Source: Candidatus Bathyarchaeota archaeon (lineage in GTDB: Archaea > Thermoproteota > Bathyarchaeia > Bathyarchaeales > Bathycorpusculaceae). From it: 64,000 nt of DNA. Shown here piece by piece: positions 18,625-26,485 of the stretch; positions within the stretch are counted from its first letter, which is position 1, and each line of letters opens with the position of its first letter. The stretch lies in contig JAOZIH010000007.1 in assembly GCA_026014545.1 (NCBI GenBank), positions 1-64,000 on the forward strand, read 5' to 3'. Position numbers and translations under genes: made by a program. The notes beneath the pieces are model-generated. The model was not told the origin of the DNA. It worked only from the letters and a program-made list of their open reading frames with translations, and made no database searches.

Positions 18625-18739
18625 TGCCAGCTTTCCCAGTTTCGCGTGGCCGAAGACCACACTACCGCTGGGAACGGAGCACGGTTTAACTTCTGAGTTC
18701 GGAATGGGATCAGGTGGAACCCGTGCCCTATGGCCGGCA
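18625..18739 (-). rRNA. rrf: 5S ribosomal RNA
   Basis: On the minus strand the 115-base sequence starts TGCCGGCCATAGGGCACGGG and ends GCTGGCA. The ends pair as helix I (TGCCGGC/GCTGGCA with one G-T pair). The universal CATTCCGAACTCAGAAGTTAA core is present. No 16S or 23S gene is nearby, so this is a dispersed 5S gene, common in archaea with unlinked rRNA genes. The exact ends could differ by one or two bases. Confidence 0.95.
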
Positions 18740-18937
18740 AACCCAGCAATACACGGCATTTTTCCTTCATTAACTTTTCGCTTTCAAGAATACTCACCGC
18801 ACCGTAAAACCCGCCAAGTCTCATTTACTAGCCGCGAGATTATCAGCTGAAGGCAATGCTGTCGTTGCCGCTGCTTATGCCGCAGTAGAGATAGAGGCTC
18901 TAAAAAACAGAAAAAGGAGGTGAGGGAAATTGACTTA

Positions 18938-19327
18938 TCATTTTTCCTTAGCTATTGTTAGGATTTCTTTGATTGCAATTATCACTGCTGCGGGAGCTGC
19001 AAAAGCTACAATGTAATTGAGGATTCCTGTGGCCCAGAAATATAGCAAATCATGAATCGCGCATAAGGGTTCCCAGACGTTTGCGCCGGCAGCCACAGCT
19101 AAAGCAATCGTGGCTATCAGGAAGGGCATTACTTCTTTGGCGGTTATAGTTGTAAGCCCGATTATTATGCCCAGCACTACTAGCACAAGAAGAACCCAGC
19201 CATTAACAGTTGCAACTGCGTTCCATCCGCCTTCGCTCCACGCCATGTAGCCCACCACGAGACCCATTACGACAGCTATGACGACAAAGAGTAGATACGC
19301 CCATTTTGATATTAGCCCCATCTCCAT
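18938..19327 (-). CDS. Small multi-span membrane protein
   Basis: 129 residues, almost entirely hydrophobic, with about four membrane helices (about 9-29, 41-63, 65-84, 100-121). The start ATG is preceded by GAGGGG. No catalytic motif or known family was recognised. It stands alone between the 5S gene and tRNA-Trp. Confidence 0.7.
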   Translation of the reverse strand: MEMGLISKWAYLLFVVIAVVMGLVVGYMAWSEGGWNAVATVNGWVLLVLVVLGIIIGLTTITAKEVMPFLIATIALAVAAGANVWEPLCAIHDLLYFWATGILNYIVAFAAPAAVIIAIKEILTIAKEK

Positions 19328-19584
19328 TTTAATCCCCTCAAAAGTTTAGTTATCATTTGATTTTTGTTATAAATTTTGCGTTTAACAACGTTTACCAAAG
19401 CATTTTTAAAAGCTGATTTGCCTTTTGCGACGGCAAAATGGTCTTTTTCATAACAGCTACACCGCGCTTTTCTGAAAGCAGCTTCGTCTTACGCAAGAAG
19501 ATTTGATGAATATATTTTTATTTTGGACATTCAACTTAATCCATTCAGCATTGGCATGGAAAGGGGCTGTAGTCTAGGCAGGCA

Positions 19585-19659
19585 TGACGACGGGCTCCAG
19601 AAAGCAAGCACAACGGGTTTGCTGACCGCATGGGATGACGAAGTTCTGGAGCGGTCTTA
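19585..19659 (+). ncRNA. Candidate C/D box methylation guide within pre-tRNA-Trp
   Basis: Box-like elements in order are TGACGA (19585-19590, in exon 1), CTGA (19622-19625, D'), TGACGA (19636-19641, C') and CTTA (19656-19659, weak D). The guide before D', ACGGGTTT, is exactly complementary to AAACCCGT across the 3' splice site; the fifth base before D' pairs with C39. The second guide contains TTCTGGAGC, complementary to the anticodon region GCTCCAGAA. In haloarchaea the tRNA-Trp intron is known to guide methylation of C34 and U39. With CTTA as box D the fifth base would address C32 rather than C34. Confidence 0.6.
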
Positions 19660-19664
19660 GAGAA
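19601..19664 (+). other. tRNA-Trp intron 1 (canonical 37/38, BHB)
   Basis: Splice sites fit a bulge-helix-bulge. The 5' side is ACGGG-CTCC-AGA-AAG and the 3' side is CTT-AGAG-AAA-CCCGT, with three-base bulges AG|A and AA|A. The central helix is three pairs plus one C-A mismatch, so the motif is slightly relaxed. The intron also carries box C/D-like elements, described separately. Confidence 0.8.
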
Positions 19665-19670
19665 ACCCGT

Positions 19671-19700
19671 AGGAACGGCCAAGCGCCGATTTCCGGGTAA
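19671..19700 (+). other. tRNA-Trp intron 2 (43/44, BHB-like)
   Basis: The 30-base intron fits ACCC-GTA-GGAA on the 5' side and TTCC-GGGT-AAA on the 3' side: four-pair central helix ACCC/GGGT, bulges GT|A and AA|A, then GGAA/TTCC. Its own hairpin CGGC-CAAGC-GCCG lies inside. Removal gives a normal five-base variable loop AGGTC. No outer exon helix forms, so it is a relaxed BHB. Confidence 0.8.
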
Positions 19701-19739
19701 AGGTCGTCGGTTCAAATCCGGCCAGCCCCACCACCGCAT

Positions 19740-20200
19740 AAATTAGCACCCTTTGACTGCGGAGGAAACCTTCAACTTTGTCCAAATCAAGACGAATTAG
19801 TTCTAAGAATTCCAAGATATTGAGTGCGCTCTAAATCTTCAAACAAATCAAGCAGTTGAAATATTGTTTAAAAAAGATAAAATTATTATACGTAAGGTTT
19901 AACATATACTGTAAAAATTTATGGGAATTTTTCATATTTATTCACACTTTAGACTTAAAAGGAGGTTCATCGCATCTGACTTTAGTTTACGTCTCATTGA
20001 AACTTGCCAAAAAAGCGTCTTTCCTCAACGTTTTCTCAAATTCTAAATTATGCTTTCGGATATTATTAATAGGGCAGGAAATATTGCGAACCCTAAAACT
20101 TTAATTTGAGTCTATTATTAGTTGCAAAAACTTTAAATACAAGAAAATCTGAATCATAAAATAGAATTGTATCTCTTAAAGGGTTAATGGAGATGCAGGA
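19740..20200. other. Intergenic region, AT-rich, with a promoter at its 3' end
   Basis: No convincing gene. One short open frame near 19856-20104 has the composition of random AT-rich DNA. A TATA-like CTTTAAATAC near 20128-20137 and GGAG at 20189-20192 (8 bases before GTG 20201) look like the promoter and ribosome binding site of the next gene. Confidence 0.5.
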
Positions 20201-22234
20201 GTGAAAATATGTTCTGCCAACTTATATGGCCGCGGAGTTATCGTTGCCTGTTTAGTGATTACGTTTTTGTTAGCCTCTGAGTTGTCAATTGCTTTTGCTG
20301 ACTCCGGGGTGCCTGCTAACAACCAAAACATGGCTGAAGCGGCAGCTTTCATTCTGAGAGACATTTTAAACATTGATTTATCCAAGTACCCCTTTAAGGT
20401 CAGGTTTACTCCTGATGGCGAGTATATGGGGCTTCCTGAGAAGAATGTCGTCTTTACACTTGAACGTGACGGGGAATTCGCCGACTTCATATTCACCTTT
20501 ACTAGTGAAAGGCTCCGTTTATTAGACGCGTACGCGACCGATGGATTGCTATATTTATTGCCCAACAAAAGCGAGATTGACGTGGCTAAGAGGTTTTTAG
20601 AGAAGTGCCAAGACCGCTTCGGAGCCATGCATTACCAACCCATGATCAGCATTCTTGAAGGAATTAGAGACAAAGAGAACGTTACGACACTTTCTGGCAA
20701 CATCAAGTTCACGGCAACATATGGAAAAGTCCAAGACCTTGGCGATCGCTTTGTCGACTCAGTTGAGTACAGATGGACTTATGTGGTAAACGGCGCTGAC
20801 GCTCCACTGAAGTGCGTAGCTATGTGCATCAAGCGAGGCTACATGAGCTTCATAGACATGTGGAACTTCTATAGGATTGAAGGCGAGAAAATCGAAATCA
20901 CAAGGGAGAAAGCGATCGAAATAGTGACGGAAAATGCTCAAAGCGCTTCCTTCAAAGTATACGCTGGAAACGAAACGTGGATTGATGTGAAAGATTTTAA
21001 GGTGGCAAGCGTCAACTGGATCAACTTAATGTTCACTAATTATCCATCAAGCGGTGGGGCGCGTGGTGGAGACCCCTTAACACTTTACCCTCTATGGCGT
21101 GTCAACATATATTTCGACAAGCTATACCCAGGAAACATTTACGGAGCCAGCGTCGCAATATGGGCTGACACCGGCGAAGTCTGTGAAATCCAACCGTTAT
21201 ATATCATGGGAAGCATGTTCGACAATGAAATCCTAAGCAGCGAACTCTCGAACTCTAATGCTGAAGTAATACATTTGGTTCCAATTACCGAAGAACAGCA
21301 TGGCACCTCATTACAGCAAGTTTCATGGTTAACATCAGCATTAATCCCGCTTACACTAGGACTGGGGGTTCTAAGCATTCGCCGCCTCAAGAAAATAAGG
21401 CTAAATAACCATCTTAATGGAAAAGTTAGAAAACTAATCTTCGGCGGGATATTCTTTATCTCTTTAACTGCGCTTCAAGCAATTACCCCTGTAGCAAAGG
21501 CAGGAACTTACTGTATTGCATTTTATGGCTCACGATGGAATATGGCTGCAGAAGAAATCTCGTATGCTAAATATGTCATTGATAACGGTGAGATATGGTT
21601 TGGCTATGTAGGCTACACATGCTATGATCTATATGGTAGCCTAACGCAGAAGCAAGCAGTGTTGGATCACGCATCCTCTTTTGAACAATCTTTTGATCAC
21701 GTGGCAATGTTTCATCATGGGCACGGGGGTATGAACATGACGTATACGCAGCATCGGGACTATTTCGATGACGATGGACCTGAGCCACTGAGCAATCAAA
21801 TATGGGACTATGAGGTTGGGCAAAAAGCTTTGAAGAAACACTTTTTTGTAATTATTTGGGCATGTCGACAAGGAGATCATATAGGGGGACCAGATGGTCC
21901 GCTCGGCGTCTATGGAATGCCATATGCATGGCATAATCCTGTTGACAGCAGTGATTGTTTCATAGGATTTCGGGATGCATCAATGCCCCTTGCGCAAGCA
22001 TCTAAGCATAATACTCTCGTAAATTATGGCGTCTGGCTCCTTAGGTTCATCTATCACGCCACGTACAATAATCTCAGTGTGATAAGCGCTTTGAATCGTG
22101 CCTCCTATGACCATTTTGGGATTTCGTTCACCGATACAGAGCTTTGGCAGGGATTTACGGCGTATTGGCCAGGCATAGGCAACTGGATTGGCAAAATGGA
22201 AATATATGGAAACTGGTACATACACCTCTACTAA
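20201..22234 (+). CDS. Exported membrane protein with a caspase/gingipain-like C-terminal domain
   Basis: 677 residues. An N-terminal signal peptide (VIVACLVITFLLASELSIAFA) is followed by an extracellular region of about 350 residues, whose LYPLWRVNIYFD...YGASVAIWADTGEV resembles PepSY/YPEB-type repeats. Two membrane helices follow (about 378-396 and 411-432). The last 240 residues contain VAMFHHGHGG and then VIIWACRQGDHIGGPDGPLG, spaced like the His and Cys of clan CD peptidases (caspase, gingipain, legumain). Proteolytic activity is inferred from the motif pair only. GTG start with GGAG 8 bases upstream. The next gene is another exported protein 44 bases downstream. Confidence 0.7.
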   Translation: MKICSANLYGRGVIVACLVITFLLASELSIAFADSGVPANNQNMAEAAAFILRDILNIDLSKYPFKVRFTPDGEYMGLPEKNVVFTLERDGEFADFIFTFTSERLRLLDAYATDGLLYLLPNKSEIDVAKRFLEKCQDRFGAMHYQPMISILEGIRDKENVTTLSGNIKFTATYGKVQDLGDRFVDSVEYRWTYVVNGADAPLKCVAMCIKRGYMSFIDMWNFYRIEGEKIEITREKAIEIVTENAQSASFKVYAGNETWIDVKDFKVASVNWINLMFTNYPSSGGARGGDPLTLYPLWRVNIYFDKLYPGNIYGASVAIWADTGEVCEIQPLYIMGSMFDNEILSSELSNSNAEVIHLVPITEEQHGTSLQQVSWLTSALIPLTLGLGVLSIRRLKKIRLNNHLNGKVRKLIFGGIFFISLTALQAITPVAKAGTYCIAFYGSRWNMAAEEISYAKYVIDNGEIWFGYVGYTCYDLYGSLTQKQAVLDHASSFEQSFDHVAMFHHGHGGMNMTYTQHRDYFDDDGPEPLSNQIWDYEVGQKALKKHFFVIIWACRQGDHIGGPDGPLGVYGMPYAWHNPVDSSDCFIGFRDASMPLAQASKHNTLVNYGVWLLRFIYHATYNNLSVISALNRASYDHFGISFTDTELWQGFTAYWPGIGNWIGKMEIYGNWYIHLY

Positions 22235-22278
22235 GTAAATATCACCTCTAAACAACACGCAATAAAATAGCTGTAATA

Positions 22279-23592
22279 ATGGAGTCTTCAATGAGAAGAT
22301 GCAGGGTTATATTCGTTTTGGCCTTTCTGTTGTCAACCTTTTTACTTCCCTGTTTCAGTGCGGATTCTGTTACTATATGGGTTCGGGAGCTTGGAGAGAT
22401 CGACCTTGGTATGACTCGCTCAGTTATAAGAACTGCTGATGGCGGATTTGCGGTTGTCGGGAGTAAAGATGGCGGCTTCCTACTTATGAAACTCGACCAT
22501 GAGGGTAACTTAGAGTGGGAGCGAGTGTATGGCGCGAAGGCCGAGTTCGCAAGTTTCGCCAACGACGCTCTGCAGACACCTGACGGCGGATTTCTGCTTG
22601 CCGGGCGTGGAACCCCTTGGCCACACTTTATGGGGCCGAATGGGACGCTCTTCAACCTAATAAAGGTTGATGCACACGGGAATTTAGAGTGGGAGCGTCT
22701 ATACGGAACAAGATCCATCGAGGATCCCTTTGTGGCTTACTCAATAGTTGAATCCAGCGGCGGATACACTATACTCGGGTACTCTGAGTCAAACTGGTCG
22801 CCCATAGCGAGTGGAAGCTGCAGAATAGTCCTGATAAAAATCGATGAGCAGGGAAATGTGCAGTGGAGATGCGAGTATCCAATCGAGGTGCCTTATGCAA
22901 ACGCATATGTTACTGAGGCGGATGACGGGGGGTACTTCATACTAACACTTGCGAGGTTTTACTACTATAACCACTTCTGCTACGACGACTGGGACTATGT
23001 GCTGATCAGAACCGACCCAGAGGGCAACATAATTTGGAAAAAACTATATAACTACACCCGGAGTGATGACCCCAAGGCCCTATTACCGACTTCAGACGGC
23101 GGTTTCGTGCTTGCCGGAAACGTCATCATCCATGAAGATAAGCTTAATTATTCAGTCATCAAGGTGAATAAGGTGGGAGAAGTTGAGTGGAACAGGGTTT
23201 ATAGTGGGTTTTTATGCTCAGCAACAACATTGAAGGATGAGGGGTACCTGCTTGCCACGAAGTCACTTTCAGGCGGCGTGATCCTCAAGATTACAACAGA
23301 AGGAGAAATCGAGTGGAGTGTCAAGTATGAAGGAGGCGACGAGCCCGCCATCATACCGTATCATGTGGTGGAAACGATGGATGATGCCTACGCCTTCACA
23401 GGAGCAAAAGTCGACAATCCCCAAGTTAAAGTTCTCGTTAAGTTTAAACCGCAAAGCCCGGGAAAAACCACAGAACCGTCAAAAGATTATATGGCGTTAC
23501 CAGCCACTATCACGGCGGTTGTAGCCACCACATCTATTATCATAGTTACAATAATAATTAACCTAAAGAAAAAAGGAAGAAAGTTATGCTAA
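22279..23592 (+). CDS. Exported beta-propeller-like surface protein
   Basis: 437 residues. It has a signal peptide (VIFVLAFLLSTFLLPCFS) and about seven repeats of 45-55 residues with the pattern T.DGGF...G...GG..L.K.D..GN..WE..YG (for example GGFLLMKLDHEGNLEWERVYG). A C-terminal membrane helix (TAVVATTSIIIVTIIINL) and basic tail KKKGRKLC follow. The repeats suggest a beta-propeller displayed outside the cell. No catalytic residues were recognised. Probably cotranscribed with the preceding gene. Confidence 0.75.
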   Translation: MESSMRRCRVIFVLAFLLSTFLLPCFSADSVTIWVRELGEIDLGMTRSVIRTADGGFAVVGSKDGGFLLMKLDHEGNLEWERVYGAKAEFASFANDALQTPDGGFLLAGRGTPWPHFMGPNGTLFNLIKVDAHGNLEWERLYGTRSIEDPFVAYSIVESSGGYTILGYSESNWSPIASGSCRIVLIKIDEQGNVQWRCEYPIEVPYANAYVTEADDGGYFILTLARFYYYNHFCYDDWDYVLIRTDPEGNIIWKKLYNYTRSDDPKALLPTSDGGFVLAGNVIIHEDKLNYSVIKVNKVGEVEWNRVYSGFLCSATTLKDEGYLLATKSLSGGVILKITTEGEIEWSVKYEGGDEPAIIPYHVVETMDDAYAFTGAKVDNPQVKVLVKFKPQSPGKTTEPSKDYMALPATITAVVATTSIIIVTIIINLKKKGRKLC

Positions 23593-23721
23593 GAAATTAT
23601 CAAAGCCGGCATGATAAATGGGCTTATGTTGAACATCACTGCCAAAGTGTGTATTTTCTAATTTCTTTCAGAGAATAAATAAAATAAACACATGGCGCAT
23701 CCAATACTCAATATATGGAGG

Positions 23722-23737
23722 GCGACCTTGTGGTCGC
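23722..23737. terminator. Short perfect hairpin between convergent genes
   Basis: GCGACC-TTGT-GGTCGC in the 253-base gap between the surface-protein gene (plus) and the phosphorylase gene (minus). It lacks a flanking T-run, so a terminator role is only a guess from position. Confidence 0.25.
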
Positions 23738-23845
23738 TTAGGAACATGCAGAAGCGGATCTAACGCAAGCCTAAGTAAATATGGGAGCCAACAATTTTTC
23801 TAGCATTTCAAGATAATGATAACGTGGCCTTACGTTGTAGCTTGG

Positions 23846-25510
23846 TTAGAAGTAGGCTTCTGTAATGTATCTCCGCATCATTCTGTGGCTGTTGAAGTAG
23901 TAGGCGATTTTTCCAATGGAGTTTTTCATGGTTTTTATCCATTCATCTCTTTTCGTGTAGAACATCGGCGCGATAATGTACTCCAGTTTATTATAAAGGT
24001 CATCTACCTCTCTGCTGCTTCGCTCTTCAGGGGATATGCGCTCTTCTGGAGGCGGCCCAATCGACCAACCTGTTATGCCTTCCATCCAGCCTTCAATCCA
24101 CCAGCCATCCAACACACTAAAGTTTACAACGCCATTATGCGCTGCCTTCATGCCGCTGGTTCCCGATGCCTCAAAAGGAGGATGAGGCGTGTTCAGCCAA
24201 ACATCAACTCCAGCAATCACCATGGCAGCAGTTATCAAATCGTAATTTTCTAAGTAGACAATTTTGATGTCATCTTTTAATTTTTGAGTGTAGCTGAAGA
24301 TTTGTTCAATAATTCTCTTGCCCTGGTAATCTTTGGGATGTGCCTTTCCCGCAAAAACTATCTGTAGGGGCGCTTTCCTGCTTATTCTGCGCAGCTTTTG
24401 CAGATCGGAGAATATCAGCGTTGCTCTCTTGTATTCTGTGGCTCTTCGAGCAAAACCAAGGGTCAATACGTCGATGTTCATGCCAATATTGGCGACTTTG
24501 TTAACATGGTCTATCAATAATTTTTTTGCTTCCCGGTGAGCCTGCCAAACTTCTTCATCAGGTATTAAGTCTACGCGCACAAGCAGGTTAGGCTCGTTCG
24601 CCCAGCCTGGCAGATACTTATCATATAGCCTTCTGAAGCTTTCGCATGTCCAAGTATACGAGTGGATGCCGTTGGTGATGGCGTGAATTTCGTATCCGGG
24701 GAACATCTCTCTTGAGGATTCACTGTGCCTTTTCGCTACGCCGTTAATATAATCGCTTAGGTTAAGTGCAAGTCGCGTCATATTCAATCGGTCTTCGCCG
24801 CCTATGCTTTTCAGCACTTCCAATGGGACATGGTCGCCTAAGACTTCCTTAACAAGGTCGTAAGAGAATTTATCCTGCCCAGCTTCGACAGGAGTATGTG
24901 TGGTAAATATGCAGCTACTTCTAACTTTTTCAACATCCATTTCCTGCTGCCGTAGCAATTCTAACGCAAGAAAGGCTGAGTGTCCCTCGTTCATGTGATA
25001 TTTGCGGATGCTTATTCCTAATTTCTCCAGCATCCTCACGCCGCCTGTTCCTAGCACGATCTCCTGCTTGAGGCGGTATCGTTCGTCTCCGCCATAAAGG
25101 AAAGAGGTGATTTCTCTATCTTCGCTACTATTTCCATCAACATCGGTATCCAAAAAGTAGACAGGAACCACGCCGCCCGTTTGGCTCACAACGTTGTAGA
25201 GCCACGCCTTAACATGCACATCGCGCGATTGAATCTGCACGGTGACTTCTTCTGGAAGCAACTGCATGAACTTTGCTGGATCCCACGGGTCTTCATGCTC
25301 TATCTGCTTTCCCTCAGGCGTTAATTCCTGTCTGAAATAGCCTTTCTTGCTGACTAAGCTGACGCCTACCAGAGGCAGCTTCAAATCAGCGCTTGACCTT
25401 ATCGTGTCGCCTGCGAGGACGCCGAGACCGCCGCTGTACGTGTGCATGTCATTTGACAGTGCTATTTCCATAGAGAAGTATGCGACTTTCTGTTTTGTCT
25501 GGTTTTGCAT
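23846..25510 (-). CDS. glgP: Alpha-glucan (glycogen/maltodextrin) phosphorylase, short archaeal form
   Basis: Phosphorolysis of alpha-1,4-glucans to glucose-1-phosphate (GT35, PLP-dependent). 554 residues against about 800-850 for bacterial and muscle enzymes; short forms also occur in methanogens. Family blocks: AYFSMEIALSNDMHTYSGGLGVLAGD at the N terminus, IRKYHMNEGHSAFLALELL, TTHTPVEAGQDKF, ITNGIHSYTWTCESF, and EASGTSGMKAAHNGVVNFSVLDGWWIEGW with the PLP-binding lysine in TSGMK. It is the last gene of a probable three-gene run after the P-type ATPase and the HprK-like protein. Confidence 0.92.
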   Translation of the reverse strand: MQNQTKQKVAYFSMEIALSNDMHTYSGGLGVLAGDTIRSSADLKLPLVGVSLVSKKGYFRQELTPEGKQIEHEDPWDPAKFMQLLPEEVTVQIQSRDVHVKAWLYNVVSQTGGVVPVYFLDTDVDGNSSEDREITSFLYGGDERYRLKQEIVLGTGGVRMLEKLGISIRKYHMNEGHSAFLALELLRQQEMDVEKVRSSCIFTTHTPVEAGQDKFSYDLVKEVLGDHVPLEVLKSIGGEDRLNMTRLALNLSDYINGVAKRHSESSREMFPGYEIHAITNGIHSYTWTCESFRRLYDKYLPGWANEPNLLVRVDLIPDEEVWQAHREAKKLLIDHVNKVANIGMNIDVLTLGFARRATEYKRATLIFSDLQKLRRISRKAPLQIVFAGKAHPKDYQGKRIIEQIFSYTQKLKDDIKIVYLENYDLITAAMVIAGVDVWLNTPHPPFEASGTSGMKAAHNGVVNFSVLDGWWIEGWMEGITGWSIGPPPEERISPEERSSREVDDLYNKLEYIIAPMFYTKRDEWIKTMKNSIGKIAYYFNSHRMMRRYITEAYF

Positions 25511-25537
25511 GAGCTAAGCCACTTGCTTGCGTAACGT

Positions 25538-26485
25538 TCAAGTTACCTTTAAAATTTCTTTTATTGCTTTGTGTGTCTCAATTGGCGGTAACGTGGTGTT
25601 CACAAGGTAGGTTTCCGCGCGGCTAAAGAATTCCTTGAAGAACTTTTCTCGCAGCATAGTTTTCCTTGAATCCTTAACTAGCAAATGGGGATTGCAGAAG
25701 TCTACTCTTTTTATGTACTCAACCGCTTCGGTCGCCGTTAACTTTTTAGTGATTGTGCAATCGGCTGGGTCGCGTTTCAATAAGATTGCTGTGTTCAGTG
25801 GCGTCATTGGGAAGATTTTTCCTTTCCCAACAATCCATCTGATGTTAACGACGGCTCTGCCTTTCGCGTCGAACTCGGCTTTTTCCACAAGCGACTTGTA
25901 TTCGCCCCAGATTTCCGCGATGTCTGCTTGGATATAGAAGTTCTTTTCAGAGCTAAACGCCACGTTCTGGTCAGCCATGAAGCGGACAAAGAACCAGTCA
26001 TCTGATATGGCGCTGACGCCTTTTAGCCTCAGCAGCCCATAGGTATGCGTGGTTTTGCCTGTGCCCGATGGCGCTATTAAACAGGCGCCTTGGCCTGCTA
26101 TGCTTACGCAGGCGCCGTGAACCGAGTTGATGCCGTGCTCATCCTCAAGAATGTCACCGGCGACGCTTAGGGCTATTGACTTCACCCAACCATAATAGTC
26201 AACGTTGATTAAGAAGGCTGTTTTCGAGAGTGGATCGTAGAGTACACGTTGCTTTTCGCCGTTTTCCTGTATGACAATTAGCCGTCCATGTGAGCGGGTG
26301 TGCGCCGACATGGGGTAAAAGTTTTCTTCCCAGCGGTCTTTGATGTATTTGCTGTCTGTTAAGAGTTTTATGCAGCAGCCGTATATGTCTGCTCTTTCTT
26401 CATAAAGCAGGCGCTCGCCATATTTTTCCATTAATGCGTTCTTGTCTTCGATGGAGATAAGTTCAATTTCATATTTTGATGCCAT
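25538..26485 (-). CDS. HprK-like P-loop protein of unknown role
   Basis: 315 residues. Segment 120-150 reads INSVHGACVSIAGQGACLIAPSGTGKTTHTYG: a histidine before a Walker A loop APSGTGKTT, followed by ISDDWFFVR. This is the layout of the HprK/PEP-carboxykinase-like fold, seen in HPr kinases and in related proteins of unknown substrate. No HPr gene is visible here. Its first 17 bases overlap the end of the P-type ATPase gene, and the phosphorylase starts 27 bases downstream, so all three are likely cotranscribed. Kinase activity and target are inferred only. Confidence 0.65.
   Translation of the reverse strand: MASKYEIELISIEDKNALMEKYGERLLYEERADIYGCCIKLLTDSKYIKDRWEENFYPMSAHTRSHGRLIVIQENGEKQRVLYDPLSKTAFLINVDYYGWVKSIALSVAGDILEDEHGINSVHGACVSIAGQGACLIAPSGTGKTTHTYGLLRLKGVSAISDDWFFVRFMADQNVAFSSEKNFYIQADIAEIWGEYKSLVEKAEFDAKGRAVVNIRWIVGKGKIFPMTPLNTAILLKRDPADCTITKKLTATEAVEYIKRVDFCNPHLLVKDSRKTMLREKFFKEFFSRAETYLVNTTLPPIETHKAIKEILKVT

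Larger units (their letters stand above)
19563..19730 (+). tRNA. tRNA-Trp (anticodon CCA) with two introns
   Basis: Exons 19563-19600, 19665-19670 and 19701-19730 join to a 74-base tRNA. The acceptor is GGGGCTG/CAGCCCC. The anticodon stem ACGGG/CCCGT carries loop CTCCAGA (anticodon CCA at 19597-19599). The variable loop is AGGTC, the T arm GTCGG-TTCAAAT-CCGGC, the discriminator A, and CCA is encoded at 19731-19733. Intron 1 (64 bases) is at the canonical 37/38 site. Intron 2 (30 bases) lies between the anticodon stem and the variable loop (43/44). The D stem has three pairs (GTC/GAC). Confidence 0.92.

Noticed and set aside
19563-19733. Two separate or split tRNA genes
   Set aside because: A single set of acceptor, D, anticodon and T arms is recovered once both introns are removed; no second acceptor stem exists.
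19545-19739. Open reading frame on the minus strand across tRNA-Trp
   Set aside because: Antisense to a complete tRNA gene; its protein pattern is the usual false product of tRNA sequence.
19856-20104. 82-codon plus-strand open frame
   Set aside because: AT-rich, composition of random sequence, no SD match or motif.
22279-23592. Internal repeats considered as a tandem DNA repeat or CRISPR
   Set aside because: Repeats are at protein level (propeller blades) with diverged DNA; no direct repeats with unique spacers exist anywhere in the window.
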